Assembly: GCA_946481025.1 (NCBI GenBank)
Contig: CAMLNA010000004.1
Location: 1-64,000, forward strand
Reading direction: 5' to 3'
DNA length: 64,000 bases
DNA from: an uncultured Rivibacter sp.
GTDB lineage: Bacteria > Pseudomonadota > Gammaproteobacteria > Burkholderiales > Burkholderiaceae
Positions 55,188 through 63,742 of this stretch are shown piece after piece. Numbering within the stretch: position 1 is the first letter of the stretch; every line of letters begins with the position of its first letter. Below the pieces are notes generated by a model, which saw only the letters and a program-made list of their open reading frames with translations, was not told where the DNA came from and ran no database searches. The position numbers and the translations under genes are program-made.

Positions 55188-56297
55188 TCAGCGGCCGAAC
55201 AGGCCCTTGATCACCCCGCCCACCCCCTCGACCACGCCGCCCAGGCTCACGCCGAGCTTGTCGGCCAGCGCAGCGGCCAGCCGCGTGGCGAGGCTTTCGT
55301 TGAGCGAGAACGCCGGGTCGTCGAGCCGGCCCTCGAGCGTGAACGCCACCTCGATGCGATCGTTCTGGCTCAGGAAGGCGAGCACGGCCTGACGCGGCAC
55401 GCCCGCGAAGCTGCCGAGCAGCCCGCCGGAGTCGGCCAGCTCCAGCCCGTTGATCGTGAGCTCGCCCGGTGCGCGCAGCTGCCCGCTCGCGACGGTGGAA
55501 CGCAGCTGGAGGTCGAGCGAGCCGCGGCGCACGCCGGCTTCCGACACCTTCACCAGGTAGGGCTGCAGCGCCACCAGGTCCACGCCGGCCAGCCGCACGT
55601 CGAGTTCGCTGTCGCGCGTGGCGAACACGATGCCCCCGCGCAGGGACAGCCGGCCGTCGCGCTGCACGCCCTTCACCACCGCGTCGACCTCGATGTCGGT
55701 GCGGCTGTCCAGCGCCGGCAGGTCCAGCGGGCCGATCCGCGCCTCCAGCTCCTGCAGGCGCAGCTTGAGCGGCGGCTGGCGCACCGATGCGTCGTACAGC
55801 TCGACGGCCGTGCCCTTGAGCACGACGTCGCCGATGTGCACCTCGGGGCCGGCGTCCTTCGGCGCGGGCGGCTCGCGCGTCGAGGCCGGGCGGACGGCGG
55901 CCTTCGGCTGGCGTTCCAGCAGGGCCGGCAGCACGTGCAGCTTGCCGTCGCGGCTGCGGTACAGGCTCACGTAGCCGCCGTCGACCTCGACACGCGCAAT
56001 GTGCCAGCCGCTCGAGAACAGGCTGCGCAGCGAGGGCACCACCCGCACGCGGTCGGCCACCAGTTCGTCAGCCGCCGGCCAGCGCGTGCCGCCGGCCGAG
56101 CGGATGCGCAGCCCGTGCGCGACCACGCCGTTCCAGCCGATGCCGAGTTCACCCACGGTGGCGCGCGGGCCCAGCGCTTCGAGGAGCGCCGCATGCAGCT
56201 GTTGCGAGGCGATCCTCAGCCCGCCCAGCACGGCCGCGGCCAGCACGAGTGTCGCGGCCGCGAGCCACCACCAGCGGCTTGTCGTCTTGATGTCCAT
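55188..56297 (-). CDS. AsmA/DUF748-like envelope protein
   Basis: A 369-residue protein with one N-terminal membrane helix (WWWLAAATLVLAAAVLGGLRI), then a long periplasmic beta-rich part (VGELGIGWNGVVAHGLRIRS, HIGDVVLKGTAVELYDAS, DLQLRSTVASGQLRAPGELT) and a Gly/Val-rich C-terminus (LGVSLGGVVEGVGGVIKGLF). This is typical of AsmA-like and DUF748 proteins, which are linked with outer-membrane biogenesis or lipid transfer. Assignment to a subfamily is uncertain. It is divergent from the DUF429 gene. Confidence 0.7.
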   Translation of the reverse strand: MDIKTTSRWWWLAAATLVLAAAVLGGLRIASQQLHAALLEALGPRATVGELGIGWNGVVAHGLRIRSAGGTRWPAADELVADRVRVVPSLRSLFSSGWHIARVEVDGGYVSLYRSRDGKLHVLPALLERQPKAAVRPASTREPPAPKDAGPEVHIGDVVLKGTAVELYDASVRQPPLKLRLQELEARIGPLDLPALDSRTDIEVDAVVKGVQRDGRLSLRGGIVFATRDSELDVRLAGVDLVALQPYLVKVSEAGVRRGSLDLQLRSTVASGQLRAPGELTINGLELADSGGLLGSFAGVPRQAVLAFLSQNDRIEVAFTLEGRLDDPAFSLNESLATRLAAALADKLGVSLGGVVEGVGGVIKGLFGR

Positions 56298-56328
56298 GGC
56301 CGCGATTTTCGCCAGTAGAGTGGGCCGC

Positions 56329-57168
56329 ATGTCCGCACAAGGCCTTGATCCGCCCGTGGCGCCGGTCGTCGTGGCCGGCATCGACTTCACCAGCGCCCCC
56401 ACGCGGCGCAAGCCCATCACCGTGGCCCATGGGCGGTCGAGCGGCGGTGTGGTGCGGCTCGACCGCATCGACACGCATGCCGACTTCGCCGGCTTCTCGC
56501 GCTGGCTGGCCGGGCCCGGCCCCTGGGTGGCCGCTTTCGACTTCCCGTTCGGCCTGCCGCGCGAGCTGGTGCTGGCTCTCGGCTGGCCGACCGAATGGCC
56601 GGCGTTGATGCAGCACTACGCCGCGCTGCCCCGCGCGCAGATCCGCGAGACCTTTGCCGCCTTCTGTGCGGCGCGGCCGTCGGGCGGCAAGTTCGCGCAT
56701 CGCGCCACCGACGGGCCGGCCGGCTCGTCGCCGTCGATGAAATGGGTGAATCCGCCGGTGGCCTACATGCTGCATGCGGGCGTGCCGCTGCTCATCGGGG
56801 CCGGCGTGCACCTGCCCGGCCTGCTCGCGGGCGACTCGCAACGGGTGGCACTGGAGGGCTACCCGGGCATGGTGGCGCGCGAACTGCTCGGGTCGCGTTC
56901 ATACAAGAGCGATGACCGCGCCCGGCAGACGCCCGAGCGCCTGATCGCCCGCAAGGACCTCGTCGAAGCGCTGGAGCGCGGCGCCAGCCGTTGGGGCCTG
57001 CGCCTGAAGCTCAGCCATGCGCAGCGCGACGACCTGGTGGCCGATGCCTCCGGCGACCGGCTCGATGCGGTGCTGTGCCTGGTGCTGGCGGCCTGGGGTG
57101 CCGCGCGGCCCGGTTTCGGCCTGCCGGCCGACCTGGACCCGCTGGAGGGCTGGACCGTTGGTGCTTAG
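56329..57168 (+). CDS. DUF429 family protein
   Basis: A 279-residue cytoplasmic protein. VVAGIDFTSAPTRRKPITVA at the N-terminus, WVAAFDFPFGLPRELVLALG, a middle MKWVNPPVAYMLHAGVPLL and the end DRLDAVLCLVLAAWGA fit DUF429, an RNase-H-like fold of unknown function. A -10-like TAGAGT at 56316 lies 13 bases before the ATG. The gene stands alone. Confidence 0.85.
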   Translation: MSAQGLDPPVAPVVVAGIDFTSAPTRRKPITVAHGRSSGGVVRLDRIDTHADFAGFSRWLAGPGPWVAAFDFPFGLPRELVLALGWPTEWPALMQHYAALPRAQIRETFAAFCAARPSGGKFAHRATDGPAGSSPSMKWVNPPVAYMLHAGVPLLIGAGVHLPGLLAGDSQRVALEGYPGMVARELLGSRSYKSDDRARQTPERLIARKDLVEALERGASRWGLRLKLSHAQRDDLVADASGDRLDAVLCLVLAAWGAARPGFGLPADLDPLEGWTVGA

Positions 57169-57250
57169 GCCCAAATCATCTCCGGTGCAAGCAGGCGTAA
57201 CGCAGGCTTCCCGTTTGCTCCGGCTGGCCCTTGAATAAGGTCCTGCAAAC

Positions 57251-57278
57251 AGAAGCAGAGAGGCAGAAGCAGAGGGGC
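57251..57278 (+). repeat. Short tandem repeat in the leader of the pseudokinase gene
   Basis: AGAAGCAGAGAGGC is followed directly by AGAAGCAGAGGGGC: two 14-base units with one difference, within the 240-bp gap 57169-57409. The gap also has a GCGTTG-GCG-CAACGC hairpin at 57313. No gene is seen in it. Confidence 0.6.
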
Positions 57279-57409
57279 GGGTTTCGTCTCGCCTGCGCGT
57301 GAACCATCGGTAGCGTTGGCGCAACGCAGCGCAAGACGACTCGCGCCGAGGCGTGTACCGTGTTGCAGCGCGACCGGCGCACGGCCTTGCCACGCACTCC
57401 GGACCATCC

Positions 57410-59590
57410 ATGACCTCCAGATCCCAGCCTTCCACTTCCCTGCCGCCACAGCCGGCAAGCCCCCGCCAGCCCACTCAGCGTGAACCGGAGCCACTGCGCG
57501 GCGCCGACGCGCTGCCGCCCGGCAGCCTGCTGGGCGAGTTCGAGATCGAATGCGTGCTGAGCGAAAACGCCCGCGGCATCGTCTACCTGGCCATCGACCC
57601 GGTGCTGCAGCGGCGCGTGGCCATCCGCGAATACATGCCCATGGCCTGGGCCACCCGCGGCCATGGCGGCCAGGTGGTGCTGCGCTCACCCGCCAAGCTG
57701 CCCGAATTCGTGAGCGGCCAGCGCGCCTTCATCAACGAAGCGCAGGCGCTGGTGCGCTTCGACCACCCGTCGCTCATGCGCGTGTTCCGCTGCTGGGAGG
57801 CCAACCGCACCGCCTACGTGGCCACGCCCTGCTACGAAGGCAAGACCCTGCAGCAGGTGCGCGACGAGATGTCGCAGCCGCCTTCCGAGGCCTGGCTGCG
57901 CGCGCTGCTGGAGCCGCTGCTCGAGGCGCTGCAGCTGCTGCACGGCGCCTCGGTCCATCACCTGAACCTCACGCCCGAGCACATCCTGCTGCTGCCCGAC
58001 GGCAAGCCGGTGCTCTTCGACCTGGGCATGCGGGCCGACGGAGGCCGCCTGGGGGCCGACAAGAGCCTGCTGAACCCGGCCTATGCGCCCATCGAGCAGT
58101 ACGCAGAGACGGAACAGCTGCGCGTGGGGCCCTGGACCGACCTCTACTCGCTGGCGGCGGTCGTGTATTTCTGCGTGAGCGGGCGCGCCCCGCTGCCGGC
58201 CACCGCGCGGGCCGTCGGCGACGCGCAGGTGTCGCTCTCCGACCTCGTGGGCCGGCTCGGCCAGCAGTACGTGGGCCCGCGCTATGGCCGAAGCTTTCTC
58301 GAAGCCTTCGACTGGGCGCTGGCGGTGCGCCCGCAAGACCGGCCGCACCGTGTGGCGCAGTTGCGCCAGGTGCTGAGCGGTCCGGCTTCGGCCGCTGCAG
58401 CGGCGCCTGCCGAAGAACCGGCGCGCCCGGCATGGGCAGACGCGCCCGCGCGCGAGATGGCCCCTGAATTTCAGCCGACCGCGCAGCAGGAACCCTCGTT
58501 CGCCGATGTGCCGCAATGGTTCGCGCCGCCGCAGCGGCCTGCCGCAGCCCCGGGCGGCGCGGCCGCGCCGGCGGCGCCGCTTTCGCCGCGCGAGCTCGGC
58601 GAGCGACTGCATGCCACCGTGAAGAGCGCCACCACGGCGGCCGCGTTCGAGCGTGCCAAGCGCCCGCCCGAACCTCGTCTGGGCGGGCTGGGCGGCGCGA
58701 CCGGCGGCGCCGCTGCCGCACCGGACTTCGAGGCGTCCATCCAGCAGGCCCTGCAATCGGCAGCCAGCTCGATCGAGGCCGATGACCGGTATGCCTCCCG
58801 CTTCGGCGACGCTCAGGCCTCGCGGTTCGGGCTGGACGCACCCGGCGCCATGGCGCCCGCGGCGGGCGACGGCCCGGCCGGGGCACGGCTTGCGGCGGAA
58901 GGGGCGTTCGAGCGCCCGCGGTGGCGGCGGCGCACCCCCTGGTGGCGCCGCTCGGGTGTGCGCTGGGGCGGCAGCATGGTGGCGATCGCCGTGCTGGCAT
59001 GGCTGAGCGCCACCGAATGGGATGACCAGCGCCTGTCCGAACGGGTGATGGACACCATGGCCCGCGCCCTGCGCCCCGCGCAGGAGGCCCAGGGCCCCAC
59101 GATTTCGAGCCAGGCGCCGGCGGTGGCTGCGGCGCCTGCGGCATCGGGCGCGTCGGCGGCGGCGCCCACCGTCGCGGCGGCTGCGCAGACGCCCCCGGCG
59201 CAAACTCTGCCGGCGCCGGTACCTGCACCGGTGGCCGATGCGCCGGTGGCCGCCGCCAAGCCCGTCGGCCCCGAGACGGTGGCCGGCTCCGGCACGGCCA
59301 CCGCCGAAGCCGCCCCGCCGGCTGAGCCTGCGCCACCGGTGGACGACGAGCCGCCGAAGGACGCGGCCAAGTCGTCCACGAAGGTTGCTTCGGTGAAGGC
59401 GGGCGAAAGCCCCAGGAAGCGCGAAAGCCGCAAGGCAGCCGCCGCGGAGGAGTCCACGCCCCGCGCCGCCTGCGGCAATCGGGTGCAGTTCTCCCTGTAC
59501 TACTGCATGCAGACCCAGTGCAGGAAGTCGCAGTACTACAAGCATCCGCAGTGCCGCGCGCTGCGCGAGCGCGACACGGTGCAGGACTGA
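57410..59590 (+). CDS. Membrane-bound pseudokinase (Ser/Thr kinase fold)
   Basis: A 726-residue protein. Residues 37-330 form a Hanks-type kinase fold of the group with VAIKEYMP, but the functional sites are altered: the Gly loop is SENARG (51-56), the beta3 Lys is Arg73 in VAIREYMP, the catalytic loop HRD is HHLN (Asn186) and the DFG region is FDLG. The C-helix Glu (FINEAQAL) and APIEQY remain. A Pro/Ala-rich region, a membrane helix near residue 522-538, an Ala/Pro-rich periplasmic stretch and a Cys-rich tail (CGNRVQFSLYYCMQTQCR) follow. Signalling by binding, not phosphorylation, is inferred. ATG at 57410. Confidence 0.8.
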   Translation: MTSRSQPSTSLPPQPASPRQPTQREPEPLRGADALPPGSLLGEFEIECVLSENARGIVYLAIDPVLQRRVAIREYMPMAWATRGHGGQVVLRSPAKLPEFVSGQRAFINEAQALVRFDHPSLMRVFRCWEANRTAYVATPCYEGKTLQQVRDEMSQPPSEAWLRALLEPLLEALQLLHGASVHHLNLTPEHILLLPDGKPVLFDLGMRADGGRLGADKSLLNPAYAPIEQYAETEQLRVGPWTDLYSLAAVVYFCVSGRAPLPATARAVGDAQVSLSDLVGRLGQQYVGPRYGRSFLEAFDWALAVRPQDRPHRVAQLRQVLSGPASAAAAAPAEEPARPAWADAPAREMAPEFQPTAQQEPSFADVPQWFAPPQRPAAAPGGAAAPAAPLSPRELGERLHATVKSATTAAAFERAKRPPEPRLGGLGGATGGAAAAPDFEASIQQALQSAASSIEADDRYASRFGDAQASRFGLDAPGAMAPAAGDGPAGARLAAEGAFERPRWRRRTPWWRRSGVRWGGSMVAIAVLAWLSATEWDDQRLSERVMDTMARALRPAQEAQGPTISSQAPAVAAAPAASGASAAAPTVAAAAQTPPAQTLPAPVPAPVADAPVAAAKPVGPETVAGSGTATAEAAPPAEPAPPVDDEPPKDAAKSSTKVASVKAGESPRKRESRKAAAAEESTPRAACGNRVQFSLYYCMQTQCRKSQYYKHPQCRALRERDTVQD

Positions 59591-59607
59591 CCCGCAGAAC
59601 CGTCCCT

Positions 59608-61203
59608 ATGACGCCGCAAAAGGCTTCGGCCTGGATCATGGCCCTCGCCGCCGGTGCGGCATGGGCACAGTTCGAGCCGGCCCGCGTCAAGCCCGAACCC
59701 GACGCGGTGGCCGCGCGCTTTGCCGACCCGGACGTGCGCTACGGCTCGCCCGGCCTGCGCCGCGGCCGCACCGATTTCGCGAGCCATGCAGAGGCCCTGG
59801 AATTCGCCGAAGGTCTGGCGAAACGCTCCCGCGACCTGAAGGTCGAGCTGCTGGGCTCGTCGCAGCAGGGCCGTGCGATGCCGCTGCTCGTGCTGGCCAA
59901 GGGTGCCGTGGTCGATCCGAAGCTGCCCACCGTGCTGGTGCTCGGCCAGCAGCACGGCAACGAGCCTGCCGGCGGCGAAGCCGCGCTGGCGCTGGCCGAG
60001 CAGCTCGCGAGCCCCCGGCAGGGGCCACTGCTCGAACGGGTGAACGTGCTGATCGTGCCGCGCGCCAACCCCGACGGCGCCGAGAAGTTCGCACGCACCA
60101 CCGCCAGCGGCATCGACGTGAACCGCGACCACCTGCTGCTGCAGACGCCCGAAGGCCGCCTGCTGGCCAGCGTGGCCGCGCGCTACAAGCCGCAGGTCGT
60201 GCTCGACCTCCACGAGTTCACCGTCGGCGACCGCTGGGTCAACAAGTTCGGCGTGTTCCAGAAGTACGACGCGCTGCTGCAGGCTGCCACGGTGGGCAAC
60301 ATGGACCCCGGCCTCGCCGCCGCCGCGCAGTCCGACTACGTGAGCCGCATCCAGCGCACGCTCGAGGCTGCGGGCCAGAGCGTGTTCCTCTACCACACGA
60401 CCTCGCCCAACGTGGCCGACAAGGTGGTCGCCATGGGCGGGGTGCAGCCCGACACCGGCCGCAACGTCGGCGGGCTGCGACATGCGGTGAGCCTGCTCAT
60501 CGAGACGCGCGGCGTGGGCATCGGCCGCGCCCACTTCGCGCGTCGCGTGCATGCGCATGTGCTGGCGGCCACCAGCGTGATCGAGACCGCGGCGGAGCAG
60601 GGCGGCAGGCTGCTCGCACTGGTGCGCGATGCCGAAGCGGGCGCAGCCGCTTCGGCCTGCAAGGGCGACCTCGTGGTCGAGGCGGGCCACACGCCGCGCC
60701 AGCAGACCCTGAGCTTCCTCGATGCCCGCACCGGCGAGGAACGGAGCATCGAGGTGGCGTGGCGCTCCGCGCTCGAACTGCAGGTTCGCCGCAGCCGGCC
60801 CCGGCCCTGCGGCTACCTTCTCGCGGCCAGCGAAACCCAGGCGGTCGAGCGGCTGCGCGCCCTGGGCGTGCAGGTGTGGCGCGTCGCAGGGCCCGGCGAG
60901 TGGCAGGTGGAGCGCTACGTGGTCACCGCTGCCGACGAAGGCCAGCGCCAGGACGCGCGTGGCGCCATCGAGGACGGCCAGAACATCCGCATGTTGCAGG
61001 TGCGCACGGAGCCGGCCCGCGACCAGGTGCCGGCTGGCAGCCTCTATGTGCCGATGGCCCAGCCGCTGGCGCCCCTGGTGGGCGCGGCCCTCGAGCCCGA
61101 TTCGCAGAACAGCTACGTCGCCAACCGACTGCTCGAACTCGAAGGCGGCAAGCTGCTGCGGGTGCTGGCGGCGCCACCTGCGGCCGTGCTGGTGTGGCCT
61201 TGA
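59608..61203 (+). CDS. M14 family zinc carboxypeptidase
   Basis: A 531-residue exported peptidase (signal ASAWIMALAAGAAWAQ). The zinc ligands are His116 and Glu119 in GQQHGNEPAGGE and His202 in VLDLHEFTVG; the catalytic Glu is in LLIETRGVGIG. The N-terminal VKPEPDAVAARFADPDVRYG and long C-terminal domain fit the larger bacterial M14 group. It probably cleaves peptides in the periplasm. It lies 17 bp after the pseudokinase gene and may share its transcript. Confidence 0.88.
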   Translation: MTPQKASAWIMALAAGAAWAQFEPARVKPEPDAVAARFADPDVRYGSPGLRRGRTDFASHAEALEFAEGLAKRSRDLKVELLGSSQQGRAMPLLVLAKGAVVDPKLPTVLVLGQQHGNEPAGGEAALALAEQLASPRQGPLLERVNVLIVPRANPDGAEKFARTTASGIDVNRDHLLLQTPEGRLLASVAARYKPQVVLDLHEFTVGDRWVNKFGVFQKYDALLQAATVGNMDPGLAAAAQSDYVSRIQRTLEAAGQSVFLYHTTSPNVADKVVAMGGVQPDTGRNVGGLRHAVSLLIETRGVGIGRAHFARRVHAHVLAATSVIETAAEQGGRLLALVRDAEAGAAASACKGDLVVEAGHTPRQQTLSFLDARTGEERSIEVAWRSALELQVRRSRPRPCGYLLAASETQAVERLRALGVQVWRVAGPGEWQVERYVVTAADEGQRQDARGAIEDGQNIRMLQVRTEPARDQVPAGSLYVPMAQPLAPLVGAALEPDSQNSYVANRLLELEGGKLLRVLAAPPAAVLVWP

Positions 61204-61227
61204 CGCTGTACGTCGCCGCGACGAATG

Positions 61228-61249
61228 AATTTCTGTATTGACAGAAATT
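61228..61249. promoter_or_regulatory. GbsR-type operator, copy 1
   Basis: AATTTCTGT-ATTG-ACAGAAATT has perfect nine-base arms. It overlaps the -35 of the regulator's own promoter, so autorepression is expected. A near copy lies at 61872. Confidence 0.85.
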
Positions 61250-61265
61250 TCAGTGGGGATACGAT
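61238..61265 (+). promoter_or_regulatory. Promoter of the GbsR/MarR regulator gene
   Basis: TTGACA at 61238-61243 and TACGAT at 61260-61265, 16 bp apart. The -35 is consensus and lies within the palindrome. Transcription would begin near 61272, very close to an ATG at 61273. Confidence 0.6.
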
Positions 61266-61854
61266 GCCGGCCATGGAGCTTTCACCGACCCTGACCCGCT
61301 TCGTGCTGCACTGGGGCGAAATGGGCACCCGCTGGGGTGTCAACCGCACCGTCGCGCAGATCCATGCGCTGCTTTACATCACCGGCCGGCCCATGCATGC
61401 CGAGGAAATCGCCGACACGCTGCAGGTGGCCCGTTCCAACGTGAGCACCAGCATCCGCGAGCTGCAGGGCTGGAAGCTGGTGCGCCTCGTGCACGTTCCC
61501 GGCGACCGGCGCGACCATTTCGAGACGTCCACCCAGGTGTGGGAGTTGTTCCGCACCGTGGTGCGCGAGCGGCAGCAGCGCGAGATCGCCCCCACCATCG
61601 CCGTGCTGCAGGAGCTGCTGGCCGATCCGGCCATCAGCAAGGACCCGGCCTCGGCGAAGCTGCGCATCAAGGAAACGCTGGAGCTGCTGCAGACCCTCAC
61701 CGCCTGGAGCGACGAGATGCTGCGGCTCGACACCGAAACGCTCACCAAGGTGCTGCGGCTGGGCGCCCGGATCAAGAAGCTGCTGGGGCGCGACGTGGCG
61801 CCGGAGGCCGAGGCCGCTCGGCCCGCTTCGCCGGCCGATCTGCTGGGACCTTGA
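61264..61854 (+). CDS. GbsR/MarR family transcription regulator
   Basis: About 196 residues. It begins MELSPTLTRFVLHWGEMGTR (GbsR-type opening) and has a winged helix (AQIHALLYITGRPMHAEEIA then LQVARSNVSTSIRELQGWKL) followed by helices for dimer formation. The family includes GbsR and regulators of membrane or thiol stress. If the promoter at 61238 is used, the mRNA may start near the second ATG at 61273 and be leaderless. Two palindromes ATTTCTGT-N4-ACAGAAAT, before this gene and before the DCC gene, are probable targets. Confidence 0.88.
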   Translation: MPAMELSPTLTRFVLHWGEMGTRWGVNRTVAQIHALLYITGRPMHAEEIADTLQVARSNVSTSIRELQGWKLVRLVHVPGDRRDHFETSTQVWELFRTVVRERQQREIAPTIAVLQELLADPAISKDPASAKLRIKETLELLQTLTAWSDEMLRLDTETLTKVLRLGARIKKLLGRDVAPEAEAARPASPADLLGP

Positions 61855-61871
61855 AATTTTTTTGGCTCGAC

Positions 61872-61891
61872 ATTTCTGTTTTGACAGAAAT
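61872..61891. promoter_or_regulatory. GbsR-type operator, copy 2
   Basis: ATTTCTGT-TTTG-ACAGAAAT has perfect eight-base arms and the same arms as copy 1. It ends 12 bases before the DCC gene start and contains TTGACA. Confidence 0.85.
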
Positions 61892-61903
61892 AACAGGTGA
61901 AAA

Positions 61904-62347
61904 ATGATTGCATCGATCTACCCCCTCACGCTGCTCTACGACCGGAGTTGCCTGGTCTGCCAGACCGAGATGGACGCGCTGCGCGACCGCGACGCGGCCC
62001 ACGGCCGCCTGCGTTTCGTCGACATCAGCGAGGCCGGCTTCGACCCAGCGCCCTACGGCAGGACGCTGGCCGAGCTGAACGCGGTCATCCACGGCGTCAC
62101 GGCCGATGGCCGGCTGGTGAGCGGCATGGAGACGCTGCGCCTGGCGTATGCGGCCGCCGGCCTGGGCTGGATGCTGCGGCCCACCGGCTGGCCGCTGCTG
62201 CAGCCGCTGTTCGACCGTGCCTATGCCGGCTTCGCGCGGCGCCGCTACGGCATCTCGGCTGCCTTCGCGCCGGTGCTCGAGCGGGCGGCTGCCTGGCGCA
62301 CCGCACGGCGTTTGCAGCGCTGCCAGGGTGGCCGCTGCGACCTTTGA
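61904..62347 (+). CDS. DCC family thiol-disulfide oxidoreductase (DUF393)
   Basis: A 147-residue protein. The signature LLYDRSCLVCQTEMDALRDR carries the DxxCxxC thiol site (Asp13, Cys16, Cys19); RLRFVDISEAGFDPAPYG and LVSGMETLRLAYAAAGLGW follow, typical of DUF393. It has a thioredoxin-like fold and unknown substrate. AGGTGA precedes the ATG. It is under operator copy 2 and 27 bp upstream of the SDR-DoxX gene. Confidence 0.9.
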   Translation: MIASIYPLTLLYDRSCLVCQTEMDALRDRDAAHGRLRFVDISEAGFDPAPYGRTLAELNAVIHGVTADGRLVSGMETLRLAYAAAGLGWMLRPTGWPLLQPLFDRAYAGFARRRYGISAAFAPVLERAAAWRTARRLQRCQGGRCDL

Positions 62348-62374
62348 TCGAACAACCCCGAGAGTGAGGCAGTC

Positions 62375-63742
62375 ATGAGAGTCCTCGTGTGTGGAGCCAC
62401 CGGCTGCATCGGCAGCGCCATCGCAGCCGGCCTGCGCGCCCATGGGCATGTGGTGGTGGCGGCGCATCGCGGAGCGCCCGAGCACCCCGATCACCTGGCC
62501 ATCGACTACGCCGAGTCGCTCACGCCGGTGCAATGGGCGCAGCGCCTGCAGGCTGCCGGCGGGTTCGACGTGGTGGTCAATGCGGTGGGCGTGCTGATGC
62601 CCGCCGGCGAGGCCACGTTCGAGCGGGTGCACACCCACGGGCCGATCGCGCTGTTCCGCGGCGCTGCGCTGGCCGGCGTGCGGCGCATCGTGCAGATCTC
62701 GGCGCTCGGGGTGGGCCGCGGGCCCGAAGGCCTGCGCACGCCCTACGCGATGAGCAAGCTGCTGGCCGACGAGGCGCTGGTCGAGATCGGCCAAGCGAGC
62801 GGCGGCCGCACCGACTGGGCCATCGTGCGCCCGAGCCTCGTCTACGGCCCGCGCAGCCAGAGCGCTGCGCTGTTCCGCCTGCTCGCCAGCCTGCCGGTGG
62901 TGAGCCTGCCCGGCCGAGGCCAGCAGCGCGTGCAGCCCATCCACGTGACGGAGCTGGCCGAATGCGTGTGCCGCATGGTCGAGCACGCGGCGCCGATCGG
63001 CCGCGTCGTCGAGCTGGGCGGGCCGCAGGTGCTCGGCTACCGCGAGATGCTGGCCCGCTACCGCGCCGCGCAGGGCCTGGCCGACCCGCTGTGGCTTCCG
63101 GTGCCGATGCCGCTGATGCGCCTGGGCGCTTGGTGCGCCCAGGCCCTGCCGCAGAAGGTGTTCAGCCCGGACACGCTCGCCATGCTGGAGCGGGGCAACA
63201 CCACGCTGCGCAACGGCGCGCGCGAATGGCTGGGCCGCGAGGCCACGCCGATGCACGAGGCCTTGTGGCACGAAGCGCCGACCGTGGGCACGCTGCCCGC
63301 GCCGCTGCACTTCGCGCTGCGATGCACGCTCTCGGCGATGTGGCTCTACACGGCGCTCGTCACCGCCCTGATGCCGCAGGCGTCGCGGGTGCTCGAGCTG
63401 CTGGCACGTTGCGGCTTCGAAGGCCAGGCCGGCGTGGCGGTGATGTGGGCTTCGTGTTCGCTCAACACGGTGCTGGGCCTGTGGCTGCTGCTGCGCCCCA
63501 ATGCCTGGGCCTATGCCTTCCAGGCGGCCGCCGTGCTCGGCTACACCACCACCGCCGCCTGGAACATGCCCGAGCTCACCATCGACCATTGCGGCCCGCT
63601 CATCAAGAACCTGCCGGTGCTGGGCCTGCTTCTGCTCCTGTGGGGCACGGCCTCGGGCGGGCCCGCCCGCGCCAGCGCGAATAATCGGCCGCATGCCGAC
63701 CTCGCCCCCGCCGCCCTGGAGCGCCGCCACCGAATGGTTTGA
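62375..63742 (+). CDS. NAD(P)-binding epimerase-like protein fused to a DoxX-like membrane domain
   Basis: A 455-residue protein. Residues 1-300 form an atypical SDR with [20 protein letters not shown] and [20 protein letters not shown]; the Tyr of the classic YxxxK is in [12 protein letters not shown]. Residues about 310-430 carry four membrane helices of DoxX-like type ([40 protein letters not shown]). It may be a membrane-tethered oxidoreductase acting with the DCC protein. Its 3' end overlaps the helicase start by 50 bp in another frame. Confidence 0.85.
   Translation: MRVLVCGATGCIGSAIAAGLRAHGHVVVAAHRGAPEHPDHLAIDYAESLTPVQWAQRLQAAGGFDVVVNAVGVLMPAGEATFERVHTHGPIALFRGAALAGVRRIVQISALGVGRGPEGLRTPYAMSKLLADEALVEIGQASGGRTDWAIVRPSLVYGPRSQSAALFRLLASLPVVSLPGRGQQRVQPIHVTELAECVCRMVEHAAPIGRVVELGGPQVLGYREMLARYRAAQGLADPLWLPVPMPLMRLGAWCAQALPQKVFSPDTLAMLERGNTTLRNGAREWLGREATPMHEALWHEAPTVGTLPAPLHFALRCTLSAMWLYTALVTALMPQASRVLELLARCGFEGQAGVAVMWASCSLNTVLGLWLLLRPNAWAYAFQAAAVLGYTTTAAWNMPELTIDHCGPLIKNLPVLGLLLLLWGTASGGPARASANNRPHADLAPAALERRHRMV

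Noticed and set aside
57353..57409. Upstream ATG at 57353 for the pseudokinase gene
   Set aside because: The extra 19 residues are low-complexity and without a ribosome-binding site; the ATG at 57410 starts the Ser/Pro-rich leader seen in this kinase group.
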